A DNA stretch of 64,000 nt from Mycolicibacterium komossense (GCF_025822605.1 NZ_JACKTY010000046.1:38277-102276), one strand, 5' to 3'; counted from the first letter of the stretch, positions 41,250 to 49,868 are shown. Numbers and translations are program-made. Notes: a model not told the origin generated them from the letters alone.

Positions 41250-41750
41250 TTACCGGCCCAAACGGGCGGCATTTCCATCGGCGACGATAAGGGCGGTGGC
41301 AATCGCCGCCAGACCCTCACCGCGCCCGGTCAGCCCGAGACCGTCGGTGGTGGTCGCCGAGACTGAGACGGGGGCGCCGAGCACGTCGGAAAGAACGTTC
41401 TGGGCCTCGGCGCGCCGCGGCCCGATCTTCGGCCGATTCGCAATGACCTGCACCGTCGCGTTACCGATCCGGAAACCCTGCTCGTCGAGCAGACCGCGGA
41501 CGTGGCGCAGCATGTCGGCACCGGTCACCCCGGCCCAACGCGGATCGTCTACACCGAAGATCCCACCGATATCGCCGAGCCCGGCCGCCGATAACAGCGC
41601 GTCGCACAATGCGTGCGCGGCAACGTCACCGTCGGAATGTCCGGCGCAGCCATCGGAACCCTCGAACAGCAGACCCAGCAGGTGACAGGGCCGACCTGAT
41701 TCGATGGGGTGGACATCGGTGCCCAGCCCCACCCGCGGCAGCTCCGTCAC
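41250..41750 (-). CDS. ispF: 2-C-methyl-D-erythritol 2,4-cyclodiphosphate synthase
   Basis: Fifth enzyme of the MEP isoprenoid pathway, 166 residues, orthologue of Rv3581c. Zinc ligands are Asp and His in GTDVHPI and His in GHSDGDVAAHAL; the C-terminal SATTTDGLGLTGRGEG is the CDP-binding part. The GTG overlaps the ispD stop (GTGA), so the two MEP enzymes are coupled. Confidence 0.95.
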   Translation of the reverse strand: MTELPRVGLGTDVHPIESGRPCHLLGLLFEGSDGCAGHSDGDVAAHALCDALLSAAGLGDIGGIFGVDDPRWAGVTGADMLRHVRGLLDEQGFRIGNATVQVIANRPKIGPRRAEAQNVLSDVLGAPVSVSATTTDGLGLTGRGEGLAAIATALIVADGNAARLGR

Positions 41751-42409
41751 CGATTCACCAGCGCTTCGGCCAGCAGTAGATCGAGCGGCGTGGTGATCTT
41801 GAACGCCAGCGGATCACCGGCCACGATCTGCACCTGGCCGCCGATGCTCTCCACCATCGACGCATCGTCGGTGACCGGCGCCCCACCGCTGCGCTCGTAG
41901 GCACGCAGCAGGGTGGCCGTGTCGAAACCCTGCGGCGTCTGGACCGCCCGCAGCCCGGCGCGCTCCGGCGTACCGAGGACGACCCCGTTGGCATCTACGG
42001 CCTTGACGGTGTCCACCAACGGCAGAGCGGGGACAACGGCGGTGTGCCCGGATCGCAGGGACTCAACAACTCGGACGATCAGGGATGGCGGAGTCAGCGG
42101 ACGAGCAGCATCGTGTACGAGCACAAATTCTGGATCGCCGGCCGCAGCCAACGACAATCGGACAGATTCAGTGCGATCAAGACCGCCGGCGACGACAGTG
42201 GCCGTCGAGCCGAGGATCAACTTGGCTTCGTCGGTGCGGTCTGGCGGCACGGCAACAATGACCGAATCCACGACGCCTGACTGCCGCAAACCTTCTATCG
42301 CTCGCTCAACCAGTGTCAGACCGGCAAGATCGACGAACGCCTTCGGAACTCCGGCAGCTAACCGCTCACCCGACCCCGCGGCCGGGACGATGGCGACAAC
42401 GCGCCCCAT
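41747..42409 (-). CDS. ispD: 2-C-methyl-D-erythritol 4-phosphate cytidylyltransferase
   Basis: Third enzyme of the MEP pathway, 220 residues, orthologue of Rv3582c. The nucleotide-binding motif is PAAGSGERLAAGVPKAF, followed by LVHDAARPL, TPQGFDTATL and TDDASMVES. ATG at 42409 lies 12 bp after carD, which suggests that isoprenoid genes are transcribed from the carD promoter. Confidence 0.95.
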   Translation of the reverse strand: MGRVVAIVPAAGSGERLAAGVPKAFVDLAGLTLVERAIEGLRQSGVVDSVIVAVPPDRTDEAKLILGSTATVVAGGLDRTESVRLSLAAAGDPEFVLVHDAARPLTPPSLIVRVVESLRSGHTAVVPALPLVDTVKAVDANGVVLGTPERAGLRAVQTPQGFDTATLLRAYERSGGAPVTDDASMVESIGGQVQIVAGDPLAFKITTPLDLLLAEALVNR

Positions 42410-42421
42410 CTACATTCGCCG

Positions 42422-42910
42422 TCAGGACGCGGCGGCCAGGACCTCGTCGAGAATGATGGCAGCCTTGGCGTCATCGGTGTTCTCCGCGAGAGCCAGCTCG
42501 CCGACGAGGATCTGCCGGGCTTTGGCCAGCATGCGCTTCTCGCCTGCCGAGAGCCCACGCTCCTGGTCACGACGCCACAGATCGCGGACGACCTCGGCAA
42601 CTTTGTTCACGTCGCCGGAAGCCAACTTCTCGAGGTTCGCCTTGTAGCGACGGGACCAGTTGGTCGGCTCTTCTGTATGCGGGGCTCGCAGCACCTGGAA
42701 GACCTTGTCCAAGCCTTCCTGCCCGACCACATCACGCACGCCGACGTACTCGGCATTCTCAGCGGGAACTCGAACGGTGAGATCTCCCTGAGCCACCTTC
42801 AAGACGAGATATTCTTTCGCAACGCCCTTGATGGTTCGGGTTTCGATCGCCTCGATCAATGCAGCACCGTGGTGTGGATAGACAACGGTGTCTCCGACCT
42901 TGAAAATCAT
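42422..42910 (-). CDS. carD: RNA polymerase-binding transcription factor CarD
   Basis: Essential mycobacterial regulator of 162 residues, orthologue of Rv3583c, which binds the RNA polymerase beta lobe and stabilises open complexes at rRNA and housekeeping promoters. The Tudor-like N-terminal domain is MIFKVGDTVVYPHHGAALIEAIE; the helical C-terminal part contains the DNA minor-groove Trp in RDLWRRDQERGLS. ATG at 42910 is preceded by AAAGGGG. A -10-like TAGTAT (42937-42942, minus strand) gives a likely promoter. First gene of carD-ispD-ispF-cysS-rlmB. Confidence 0.96.
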   Translation of the reverse strand: MIFKVGDTVVYPHHGAALIEAIETRTIKGVAKEYLVLKVAQGDLTVRVPAENAEYVGVRDVVGQEGLDKVFQVLRAPHTEEPTNWSRRYKANLEKLASGDVNKVAEVVRDLWRRDQERGLSAGEKRMLAKARQILVGELALAENTDDAKAAIILDEVLAAAS

Positions 42911-43075
42911 CAGTTTGGAGCCCCTTTCGCTACTCCATACTAGCACGATGCCGCGACAGGCGCGGAACAACGGTGCAGGTCAGGGGCACAACGAGTGAAG
43001 ACTGGGGGTTGACAGGGTGGCGAATCCGTGCAGGTTGAGCGGCTAGTTCAGTGCTCCCCGGCCCCTCCGCTACCG

Positions 43076-43130
43076 CCTGTGGACACCCACTACTACGCTC
43101 CGTACTAGGCTCAGCACCACTGTCCACAGG
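43076..43130. repeat. Inverted pair of DnaA-box-like sequences upstream of lpqE
   Basis: CCTGTGGACA (43076-43085) and its exact complement TGTCCACAGG (43121-43130) flank 35 bp. Each contains TGTCCACA, eight of nine bases of the mycobacterial DnaA box TTGTCCACA. They lie in the 254-bp spacer between carD and lpqE, 35 bp upstream of the lpqE start. Confidence 0.65.
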
Positions 43131-43164
43131 TCGGACCGTGACGGCCGTAAACAGGAGGCTTTCA

Positions 43165-43728
43165 GTGATCCCTTTTGATACCCGCCGGGCCTCCGTCACC
43201 CGTGCCGGAGTGGCCGTCGGCGCCCTGCTGGTCGCCACCGCTCTCGCGGGCTGCGGCGCAGGCCAGATCTCGCAGACCGCAACCCAGGAGCCTGCCGTCA
43301 ACGGCACGGTGGGCACGGTCAAGAACATCACCCTGCGCAATGTCCACATCCAGGCTGTCGAAAAGGGTGACGCGCTGGAGCCCGGCCAGGACGTCGACCT
43401 GATGTTCATCGCCTCCAACCTCTCCCCCGACTCGGGCGACAAACTCGTCGGGATCACCTCCGACGTCGGCGCCGTCACTCTCACCGGCAGCGGCGAGATA
43501 CCGCCCAGCGGCGTCCTGGTCGTCGGTAGCCCCGACGGTGTCACCGCGCTCAGTTCGGTCGAGGGTGCTGCGGCCGCGGATGCCAGCGTCGAGCTGTCGA
43601 GGCCGATTCGCAACGGCCTGACGTACAGCTTCACATTCACCTTCGCCAAGGCCGGTGAAACCACGCTCTCCGTGCCGATCTCGGCCGGCAACGCGCCCCG
43701 CCAGGGCGCCGCGACCGAAGCGCACTAG
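43165..43728 (+). CDS. lpqE: Lipoprotein LpqE
   Basis: Exported lipoprotein of 187 residues, orthologue of Rv3584. The signal (RRASVTRAGVAVGALLVATA) ends in the lipobox LAGC. The mature domain is beta-rich and immunoglobulin-like (NITLRNVHIQAVEKGD, LMFIASNLSPDSGDKLVGI), similar in general pattern to copper-chaperone-like PCuAC folds but without the Met/His metal motif. GTG at 43165 is chosen for a perfect AGGAGG 6 nt upstream; a GTG at 43138 is in frame. Function unknown. Confidence 0.9.
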   Translation: MIPFDTRRASVTRAGVAVGALLVATALAGCGAGQISQTATQEPAVNGTVGTVKNITLRNVHIQAVEKGDALEPGQDVDLMFIASNLSPDSGDKLVGITSDVGAVTLTGSGEIPPSGVLVVGSPDGVTALSSVEGAAAADASVELSRPIRNGLTYSFTFTFAKAGETTLSVPISAGNAPRQGAATEAH

Positions 43729-43781
43729 CGGCGCGGCGCGTCCGACCCGGAACTGTCGGACCCGCCCGATACCGTCACGAC

Positions 43782-45257
43782 GTGGCAAAACCGCGTTCGC
43801 AGTACCGCTGCTCGGAGTGCCAGCACGTGATGGCCAAGTGGGTCGGACGCTGCCCAGAATGCGGCACCTGGGGCACTGTCGACGAAGTCGCAGTGCTGAC
43901 GTCGATGGGTGGTAACGCCAGGCGCCAGGTCGCGCCGACGTCGGCGGCGGTGCCGATCAGCGCCATCGACCCCCACAACACCCGTCATCTGCCGACCGGC
44001 GTCAGCGAACTCGATCGGGTACTGGGCGGGGGCGTCGTACCCGGCGCGGTGGTGCTGCTGGCCGGCGAGCCCGGGGTCGGCAAGTCGACCCTGCTGCTTG
44101 AGGTCGTGCACCGCTGGGCCTCCTCGGGCCGGCGCGCCTTGTACGTCTCCGGCGAAGAATCCGCCGGCCAGATCAGGATGCGCGCCGAGCGGACCGGCTG
44201 CAGCCACGACGATGTCTACCTCGCCGCCGAATCTGACCTGGATACCGTGCTCGCACACATCGACGCGGTGAAACCGAGCCTGGTCGTGGTCGACTCGGTT
44301 CAGACCCTGTCGACCACCGACAACGACGGTGTCACCGGCGGAGTCACCCAGGTGCGTGCCGTCACCACGGCACTGACCGGGCTGGCCAAGGCGGCGGGTG
44401 GACCTGGGGTGGCGATCATCCTGGTCGGTCACGTCACCAAGGACGGCGCCATCGCCGGGCCGCGCTCACTGGAGCATCTCGTCGACGTCGTGCTGCATTT
44501 CGAAGGCGACCGGCACACCGCGCTGAGGATGGTCCGCGGCGTGAAGAACCGATTCGGGTCCGCCGATGAGGTCGGCTGTTTCATGGTGCACGACAACGGG
44601 ATTGAGTGTGTCGCCGATCCGTCGGGACTGTTCCTGGATCAGCGTCCCGAACCGGTGCCCGGCACCGCGGTGACGGTGACGATGGACGGCAAGCGACCGT
44701 TGATCGGCGAGATCCAGGCACTGGTCGGGATGCAGACCGCGCCGTCGCCCCGACGGGCGGTCAGCGGTCTCGACCAGTCGCGGGCGGCGATGACCGCTGC
44801 GGTGCTGGAGACCAGAGCGGGGCTGGCGATCGGGCAGCGCGACATATATCTGTCGACCGTCGGTGGCATGCGCCTGACCGACCCGTCATCGGATCTCGCC
44901 GTGGCAATCGCCATCGCGTCGGCGTTCGCCGACCTGTGCCTACCGACCTCTACCGTCGTCATCGGGGAGGTCGGGCTGGCCGGTGATCTACGTCGGGTGA
45001 CCGGCCTGGACCGCCGGCTCGCCGAGGCGGCGCGGCTGGGTTTCACCACGGCCATGGTCCCGCCGGGCGCCAACGCCCCCAAGGGCCTAAAGACCCTCGA
45101 AGTGAGCACAATCGGCGACGCCCTCAAAGCGCTGTTGCGCATCGCAGTGCAGCCCGCCAGCAAACCACCCGAAGTGCGGCCGGCGAAGCGACCCGAGCTG
45201 AAACTGGTAGACGGTGGTTCCCATCAGGACGCCACAGAGGACAATGGTCTGCTGTGA
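43782..45257 (+). CDS. radA: DNA repair protein RadA
   Basis: RecA-like branch-migration ATPase of 491 residues, orthologue of Rv3585. The N-terminal zinc finger is C-X2-C-X10-C-X2-C (CSECQHVMAKWVGRCPECG). Walker A is GEPGVGKST, the RadA-specific motif KNRFGS, and the C-terminal domain is Lon-protease-like without catalytic residues. The GTG start has an MAKPRSQYRC N-terminus. The stop overlaps disA by 4 nt, so DNA repair and c-di-AMP synthesis are coupled. Confidence 0.95.
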   Translation: MAKPRSQYRCSECQHVMAKWVGRCPECGTWGTVDEVAVLTSMGGNARRQVAPTSAAVPISAIDPHNTRHLPTGVSELDRVLGGGVVPGAVVLLAGEPGVGKSTLLLEVVHRWASSGRRALYVSGEESAGQIRMRAERTGCSHDDVYLAAESDLDTVLAHIDAVKPSLVVVDSVQTLSTTDNDGVTGGVTQVRAVTTALTGLAKAAGGPGVAIILVGHVTKDGAIAGPRSLEHLVDVVLHFEGDRHTALRMVRGVKNRFGSADEVGCFMVHDNGIECVADPSGLFLDQRPEPVPGTAVTVTMDGKRPLIGEIQALVGMQTAPSPRRAVSGLDQSRAAMTAAVLETRAGLAIGQRDIYLSTVGGMRLTDPSSDLAVAIAIASAFADLCLPTSTVVIGEVGLAGDLRRVTGLDRRLAEAARLGFTTAMVPPGANAPKGLKTLEVSTIGDALKALLRIAVQPASKPPEVRPAKRPELKLVDGGSHQDATEDNGLL

Positions 45258-46360
45258 CGCCCGGCATCAGGTCCATCGGCGCGGTATCGCCGCGCCCCAC
45301 GTTGCGTGAGACCGTCGGCCGACTGGCTCCCGGCACCGCCCTGCGCGACGGACTGGAGCGAATCCTGCGTGGCCGCACCGGCGCCCTGATCGTGCTCGGC
45401 TATGACGACAGCGTCGAGACCATCTGCGACGGCGGTTTCGCGCTCGACGTCCGATACGCGCCCACCCGGTTGCGAGAACTGTCCAAGATGGACGGCGCGG
45501 TGGTGCTCTCCACCGACGGCAGCCGCATCGTGCGCGCCAATGTGCAGCTCGTCCCCGACCCCTCCATCCCCACCGACGAATCCGGCACCCGGCACCGCTC
45601 GGCAGAACGCACAGCTATCCAGACCGGCTATCCGGTGATCTCGGTCAGCCACTCGATGAGCATCGTGACGGTGTACGTCGCAGGCGAACGGCACGTCGTC
45701 GCCGATTCGGCCACCATCTTGTCCCGCGCCAACCAGGCGATCGCGACGCTGGAACGCTACAAGTCCCGACTCGACGAGGTCAGCAGGCAGCTGTCCACCG
45801 CGGAGATCGAAGATTTCGTCACGCTGCGCGATGTGATGACCGTGGTGCAACGGCTCGAAATGGTCCGCCGAATCGGTCTGGAGATCGACTCCGACGCCGT
45901 CGAACTGGGCACCGATGGCCGGCAATTGCGGCTCCAGCTCGAAGAGCTCCTTGGCGGCAACGACACCTCCCGTGAACTGATCGTCCGCGACTACCACGCC
46001 AGCCCCGATGCGCCGTCCAAGGGGCAGGTGGCGGGCACGCTGGATGCCCTGGACGCGCTCTCCGACGCAGACCTGCTGGACTTCACCGCACTGGCCCAGG
46101 TGTTCGGCTATCCGTCCACCGTGGAGGCGCAGGATTCCGCGCTGAGCTCTCGCGGATATCGCGCGATGGCCGCCATCCCGCGGCTGCAGTTCGCGCATGT
46201 CGACCTGCTGGTGCGGACCTTCGGCTCACTGCAGGGACTACTGGCCGCCAGCGCGAGCGATCTGCAGAACGTGGAGGGCATCGGCGCCATGTGGGCGCGC
46301 CACGTTCGCGAGGGTTTGTCTCAGTTGGCTGAATCGACCATCGCCGACCGGCTGGCCTAG
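45254..46360 (+). CDS. disA: DNA integrity scanning protein DisA, diadenylate cyclase
   Basis: Makes c-di-AMP from ATP and scans DNA junctions; 368 residues, orthologue of Rv3586. The DAC domain has the catalytic DGAVVLS and GTRHRSAE motifs. A helical linker follows, and the C-terminal helix-hairpin-helix DNA-binding part includes LLAASASDLQNVEGIGAMWA. The GTG overlaps radA (GTGA). Its stop shares a CTAG with the stop of the convergent gene. Confidence 0.95.
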   Translation: MTPGIRSIGAVSPRPTLRETVGRLAPGTALRDGLERILRGRTGALIVLGYDDSVETICDGGFALDVRYAPTRLRELSKMDGAVVLSTDGSRIVRANVQLVPDPSIPTDESGTRHRSAERTAIQTGYPVISVSHSMSIVTVYVAGERHVVADSATILSRANQAIATLERYKSRLDEVSRQLSTAEIEDFVTLRDVMTVVQRLEMVRRIGLEIDSDAVELGTDGRQLRLQLEELLGGNDTSRELIVRDYHASPDAPSKGQVAGTLDALDALSDADLLDFTALAQVFGYPSTVEAQDSALSSRGYRAMAAIPRLQFAHVDLLVRTFGSLQGLLAASASDLQNVEGIGAMWARHVREGLSQLAESTIADRLA

Positions 46361-47184
46361 CCCGCGGGCGCAGGCGCGGGCGCGTCCGCAGGCGGGGCAT
46401 CCGCAGCAGGCGCTGGCGGCGCTTCCGGTGCGGGGGCATCGGCAGGCGGCGGCGCGCCGGCGTCAGCCAGGATGAATGGCACGGTCGCCGATCGCAGATT
46501 GCCCAGCTGCACGACCAGGTTGTAGGTGCCCGGCCCGATCGGCTGCCGCGGCAGCGGGCACTGGGCCTCGGACCCCATACCCGTCCAGGTCACCTCGGTG
46601 GTGACCTGCTCCCCCGGATTGAACGTCTTGACCAGGGTCTCGTTGGACGGTGCGCAGTCCAGGTTCGACCAGAGCCGCTTGTTGTCCAGTGAGTACACGT
46701 AGGCCGCGAGCACTGCGGCGCCCACGTCGCGCTGGCAGGCGACCAGACCGATGTTGGTGACCACCATCGTGAACTTGGGCTGATCGCCGATCGTGTACTG
46801 CGGCTGGCTGGTCATACCCTTGACGGCCAGCGTGGAGTCCGGGCAGTCATCGCCCGCTTTGAGGACCGGTGGCGGGACGACAGCGGCGGTCGCGGTGGGC
46901 GTCGGCGGCGGAACGTCCTGTGCGGGCGGCACGACGGGCGTCTTGACCTCGGGAGTCGGAGTCGGCGCCAGCGGGCCCTGCGCGGTATTCGGCTTGTTGT
47001 CGGCGACCGGCTTGGGATCAGTGCTGGAGCTGCCCCGAAGGACCATGAACACGATGGCGGCTACCAGCGCGATGACGATAACCGCAACGCCGATAGCGAG
47101 CCCACGGCGCCGCCAGTAGATCTGCGTCGGGAGCGGGCCCTGCGGTTCCAAATCCAGCACGATCTCACGGTAAGGCCAGGTCAC
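46357..47184 (-). CDS. Proline-rich single-pass membrane protein, Rv3587c-like
   Basis: A 275-residue protein with a short cytoplasmic N-terminus, one helix (about 28-50: LAIGVAVIVIALVAAIVFMVL), a Pro/Thr-rich linker, an extracytoplasmic domain with four Cys (DDCPDS, LVACQRD, NLDCAPS and AQCPLP) and an Ala/Pro-rich tail. The domain (FTMVVTNIGLVACQRDVG, PGTYNLVVQLGN) looks like an immunoglobulin-type fold. GTG at 47184. Conserved in mycobacteria; function unknown. Confidence 0.85.
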   Translation of the reverse strand: MTWPYREIVLDLEPQGPLPTQIYWRRRGLAIGVAVIVIALVAAIVFMVLRGSSSTDPKPVADNKPNTAQGPLAPTPTPEVKTPVVPPAQDVPPPTPTATAAVVPPPVLKAGDDCPDSTLAVKGMTSQPQYTIGDQPKFTMVVTNIGLVACQRDVGAAVLAAYVYSLDNKRLWSNLDCAPSNETLVKTFNPGEQVTTEVTWTGMGSEAQCPLPRQPIGPGTYNLVVQLGNLRSATVPFILADAGAPPPADAPAPEAPPAPAADAPPADAPAPAPAG

Positions 47185-47242
47185 CGAGAGATGTCCGACC
47201 CCGCTCGGCGTGTCGCGACCCGGGTGATGTGAGTTTGCTGTG

Positions 47243-47869
47243 CTATTCGCCGATATCGCCGAGGTGATTGCGTAGATTCACCCGGCCGTCGGCCAGGTGG
47301 TACGTCAGCCCGACAATGCCGAGCGAGCCGGCGTTGACGCGCTCGGCGATGGCCGTCGAGCGGGCCATGATCTGGGAACCGGTCTCGACGACGTGTCGAT
47401 GTTCGAACTCGTCGACCCTGGTCAGACCATCGCGGCGGCCCAGCAATATCGACGGCGTGACCCGCTCGACGACATCGCGGACATACCCGCTCGGGACCTG
47501 GCCGCCGTCGAGCGTGTCCAGGGTGGCCTTCACCGCGCCGCAGCTGTCATGGCCGAGCACGACGATCAGCGGCACGTTGAGCACAGTCACGGCGTACTCC
47601 AACGACCCGAGCACTGCCGAGTCGATGACGTGCCCTGCCGTGCGGACCACGAACATATCGCCGAGGCCCTGGTCAAAGATGATCTCTGCCGCGACCCGGC
47701 TGTCGGCGCAGCCGAACACGACCGCCGTGGGCCTCTGCTCGGCAGCCAGGCTGGCCCGATACTCGATGCTCTGGCTGGGGTGCTGTGGGTGGCCCGCGAC
47801 GAAGCGCTCGTTACCCTCCTTGAGTGCCTTCCAGGCGGTCACAGGACTTGTATTCGGCATGCTGCACAT
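47243..47869 (-). CDS. canB: Beta-carbonic anhydrase CanB
   Basis: Zinc enzyme interconverting CO2 and bicarbonate, 208 residues, orthologue of Rv3588c. Zinc ligands are Cys and Asp in FGCADSRVAAE, and His and Cys in LGHDSCGAV; the catalytic Asp-Arg dyad is in the first motif. ATG at 47869 is chosen for GGAGG 5 nt upstream; the next in-frame ATG (47860) matches the usual annotation. It is divergent from mutY with only 28 bp between start codons. Confidence 0.94.
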   Translation of the reverse strand: MCSMPNTSPVTAWKALKEGNERFVAGHPQHPSQSIEYRASLAAEQRPTAVVFGCADSRVAAEIIFDQGLGDMFVVRTAGHVIDSAVLGSLEYAVTVLNVPLIVVLGHDSCGAVKATLDTLDGGQVPSGYVRDVVERVTPSILLGRRDGLTRVDEFEHRHVVETGSQIMARSTAIAERVNAGSLGIVGLTYHLADGRVNLRNHLGDIGE

Positions 47870-47897
47870 TGTGCCCTCCCGCTGCGACGGAGACGCG

Positions 47898-48776
47898 ATG
47901 AGTATCCGAGCCGCGGAATTGCTCGACTGGTACGACCGCGAACATCGCGACCTGCCCTGGCGCCATCCCGAGGCCGGCGCGTGGAAGATCCTGGTCAGCG
48001 AGTACATGCTGCAGCAGACGCCGGTGGCGCGGGTGCTGCCGATCTGGCTGGAGTGGGTGGCGCGCTGGCCGACACCGTCTGCGACCGCTGCGGCCAGTGC
48101 TGCTGATGTGCTGCGCGCCTGGGGCAAGCTGGGCTATCCGCGACGGGCCAAGCGGTTGCACGAATGTGCTCGGGTGATCGCCGACGACTACGGCGACGTG
48201 GTGCCCGACGATGTCGAGGCGCTGCTGACGCTGCCCGGCGTCGGCAGTTATACGGCCAGAGCGATCGCATGTTTCGCCTATCAGCAGTCGGTTCCGGTGG
48301 TCGACACCAATGTGCGGCGGGTGGTGGCCCGGGCGGTGGACGGACTGGCCGACGCCGGGCCGCCGTCGACCACCAGAGACCTGGCCGCCGTGGCGGTGCT
48401 GCTGCCCGATGATTCGACGGCCCCGCGCTTCTCGGCGGCGCTGATGGAATTGGGCGCGATCGTCTGCGCGGCACGATCGCCGAAGTGCGGGCTGTGCCCG
48501 TTGAGCCACTGTGCCTGGCGCGCGGCCGGCTATCCCCCGGCCACCACACCACCCAAACGCGGACAGGCCTACGCCGGTACCGATCGCCAGGTCCGCGGCC
48601 GACTGCTCGATGTGCTTCGCGGTAGCCAAAAGCCGGTCACGCGTGCGCAATTGGATATCGTGTGGCTGACCGATACCGCACAGCGCGACCGGGCACTGGA
48701 TTCGCTACTGGTCGACGGACTCGTCGAGCAGACGGCGGACGGTCGGTTTGCGCTGGCCGGCGAAGGCGACGGGTGA
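47898..48776 (+). CDS. mutY: A/G-specific adenine DNA glycosylase MutY
   Basis: Removes adenine opposite 8-oxoguanine; 292 residues, orthologue of Rv3589. The catalytic Glu is in SEYMLQQTPVARV, the helix-hairpin-helix is LLTLPGVGSYTARAI, and the catalytic Asp is in VVDTNVRRVVAR. The [4Fe-4S] cluster Cys are CAARSPKCGLCPLSHC, spaced C-X6-C-X2-C-X4-C, one residue shorter in the last gap than E. coli MutY. The C-terminal NUDIX-like 8-oxoG domain is short or absent. Confidence 0.93.
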   Translation: MSIRAAELLDWYDREHRDLPWRHPEAGAWKILVSEYMLQQTPVARVLPIWLEWVARWPTPSATAAASAADVLRAWGKLGYPRRAKRLHECARVIADDYGDVVPDDVEALLTLPGVGSYTARAIACFAYQQSVPVVDTNVRRVVARAVDGLADAGPPSTTRDLAAVAVLLPDDSTAPRFSAALMELGAIVCAARSPKCGLCPLSHCAWRAAGYPPATTPPKRGQAYAGTDRQVRGRLLDVLRGSQKPVTRAQLDIVWLTDTAQRDRALDSLLVDGLVEQTADGRFALAGEGDG

Positions 48777-48826
48777 CTTCGGCGTGGAACCAACCGCTGA
48801 CCGGCGACGAACACGCCGAAATCACA
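48775..48826. repeat. Dispersed intergenic palindromic repeat, copy B
   Basis: Arms GACTTCGGCGTG (48775-48786) and CACGCCGAAATC (48812-48823) pair with one mismatch around AACCGCTGACCGG, and ATCACAA closes the element. It matches copy A at 20859-20911 in arms, core and length. It starts inside the mutY stop codon and reaches to 6 bp from the end of the convergent regulator gene, so it may serve as a terminator here. Confidence 0.7.
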
Positions 48827-48831
48827 AGGGG

Positions 48832-49794
48832 TTAAGCGGGCTCGGCCACCGCATCGCAGGCGAAGCTGCGGCGGTAGTCCGACGGCGCCACCCCGATGAT
48901 GCGGCGGAAGTGGTGGCGCAACAACGTCGCAGTGCCGAATCCGGCCCGATCAGCAATCCGGTCGATATCCAGATCGGTCTCCTCCAGCAGTCGTCGCGCG
49001 TAGAGCACTCGCTGGTCGGTCACCCACTGCATGGGTGTGGTGCCGGTCTCGTCGACGAATCGACGGGCGAACGTCCGGGCGGACATGTGCGCGCGCTCAG
49101 CCAGCGTTGCGACGGTATGCGGCTTGTCGAGGTTCGCCAGAATCCAATCCAGTTGTGGCGCAAAGCCTTCCGAGCATCGGACCGGAATGGGCTGGTCGAT
49201 GTACTGACGCTGACCACCGTCACGCTGAGGTGGCACGACCATCCTGCGGGCGATGATATTGGTTGCGGCACTACCGAGTTCGCGACGAACCAGGTGCAGG
49301 CAGGCGTCGATACCGGCTGCCGTGCCGGCGCTGGTGATCAGGTTGCCGTCGTCGACGAACAACACGTTTCGGTCGACGTTCGCCGTGGGATACAGCCGCG
49401 CGAGTTCATCGGCATGCATCCAGTGCGTCGTACATGGCCGGCCCTCGAGTAATCCGGCGGCACCGGCAACGAAGGCGCCGGAGCAGACCGTGAGGACGAT
49501 CGATCCGGACTCGGCGGCGGCCCGCAGTGCATCGAGGGCTTCCTCCGGGTAGGGGCCGCTGATCGCGGGCACCGCCACCAGGTCGGCGCCGACCAACGCG
49601 CTGAAGTCGTGATCGGGCGTGAGGCTGGCGCCGATGGACATCCGCACCGGCCTACCCGCTTCTGGGCCGCACACCTTGAAATCGAAGTTCGGTACGCCGT
49701 CCGCGGAGCGGTCGATGCCGAAGACCTCGCAGATCACGCCGAATTCGAATGGCGCAAGACCGTCGAGCACCAGCACCGAGACGGTCTTAAGCAT
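48832..49794 (-). CDS. GlxA-type transcriptional regulator (DJ-1/PfpI domain plus AraC HTH)
   Basis: A 320-residue regulator. Residues 1-185 are a DJ-1/PfpI-like domain with SIVLTVCSGAFVAGAAGLLEGR, so the nucleophile-elbow Cys is kept. Residues 215-310 are an AraC-type double HTH (HTVATLAERAHMSARTFARRF and DIDRIADRAGFGTATLLRHHFRR). ATG at 49794 lies at one end of an inverted repeat that also contains the start of the divergent small gene. Likely a local activator or repressor; ligand unknown. Confidence 0.9.
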   Translation of the reverse strand: MLKTVSVLVLDGLAPFEFGVICEVFGIDRSADGVPNFDFKVCGPEAGRPVRMSIGASLTPDHDFSALVGADLVAVPAISGPYPEEALDALRAAAESGSIVLTVCSGAFVAGAAGLLEGRPCTTHWMHADELARLYPTANVDRNVLFVDDGNLITSAGTAAGIDACLHLVRRELGSAATNIIARRMVVPPQRDGGQRQYIDQPIPVRCSEGFAPQLDWILANLDKPHTVATLAERAHMSARTFARRFVDETGTTPMQWVTDQRVLYARRLLEETDLDIDRIADRAGFGTATLLRHHFRRIIGVAPSDYRRSFACDAVAEPA

Positions 49795-49868
49795 GGCAGT
49801 ATTTTACCGAACCGCGACAGTGCTGCCACTGTTGGCGGTATCTTAGTTGTCGAAGTATTACTGCCATG
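49792..49868. promoter_or_regulatory. Inverted repeat spanning the divergent glxA-type/small-membrane-gene promoter
   Basis: CATGGCAGTA (49792-49801) and TACTGCCATG (49859-49868) are exact complements, 57 bp apart, and each contains the start codon of one of the two divergent genes. Between them lies a second palindrome, ACAGTG-CTGC-CACTGT (49817-49832). These are good candidate operators for the adjacent AraC-type regulator. Confidence 0.55.

Noticed and set aside
39847..41685. A 612-codon open frame on the plus strand
   Set aside because: It is antisense to cysS and ispF, both of which have complete catalytic motifs. Long antisense frames are normal in GC-rich codon-biased genes.
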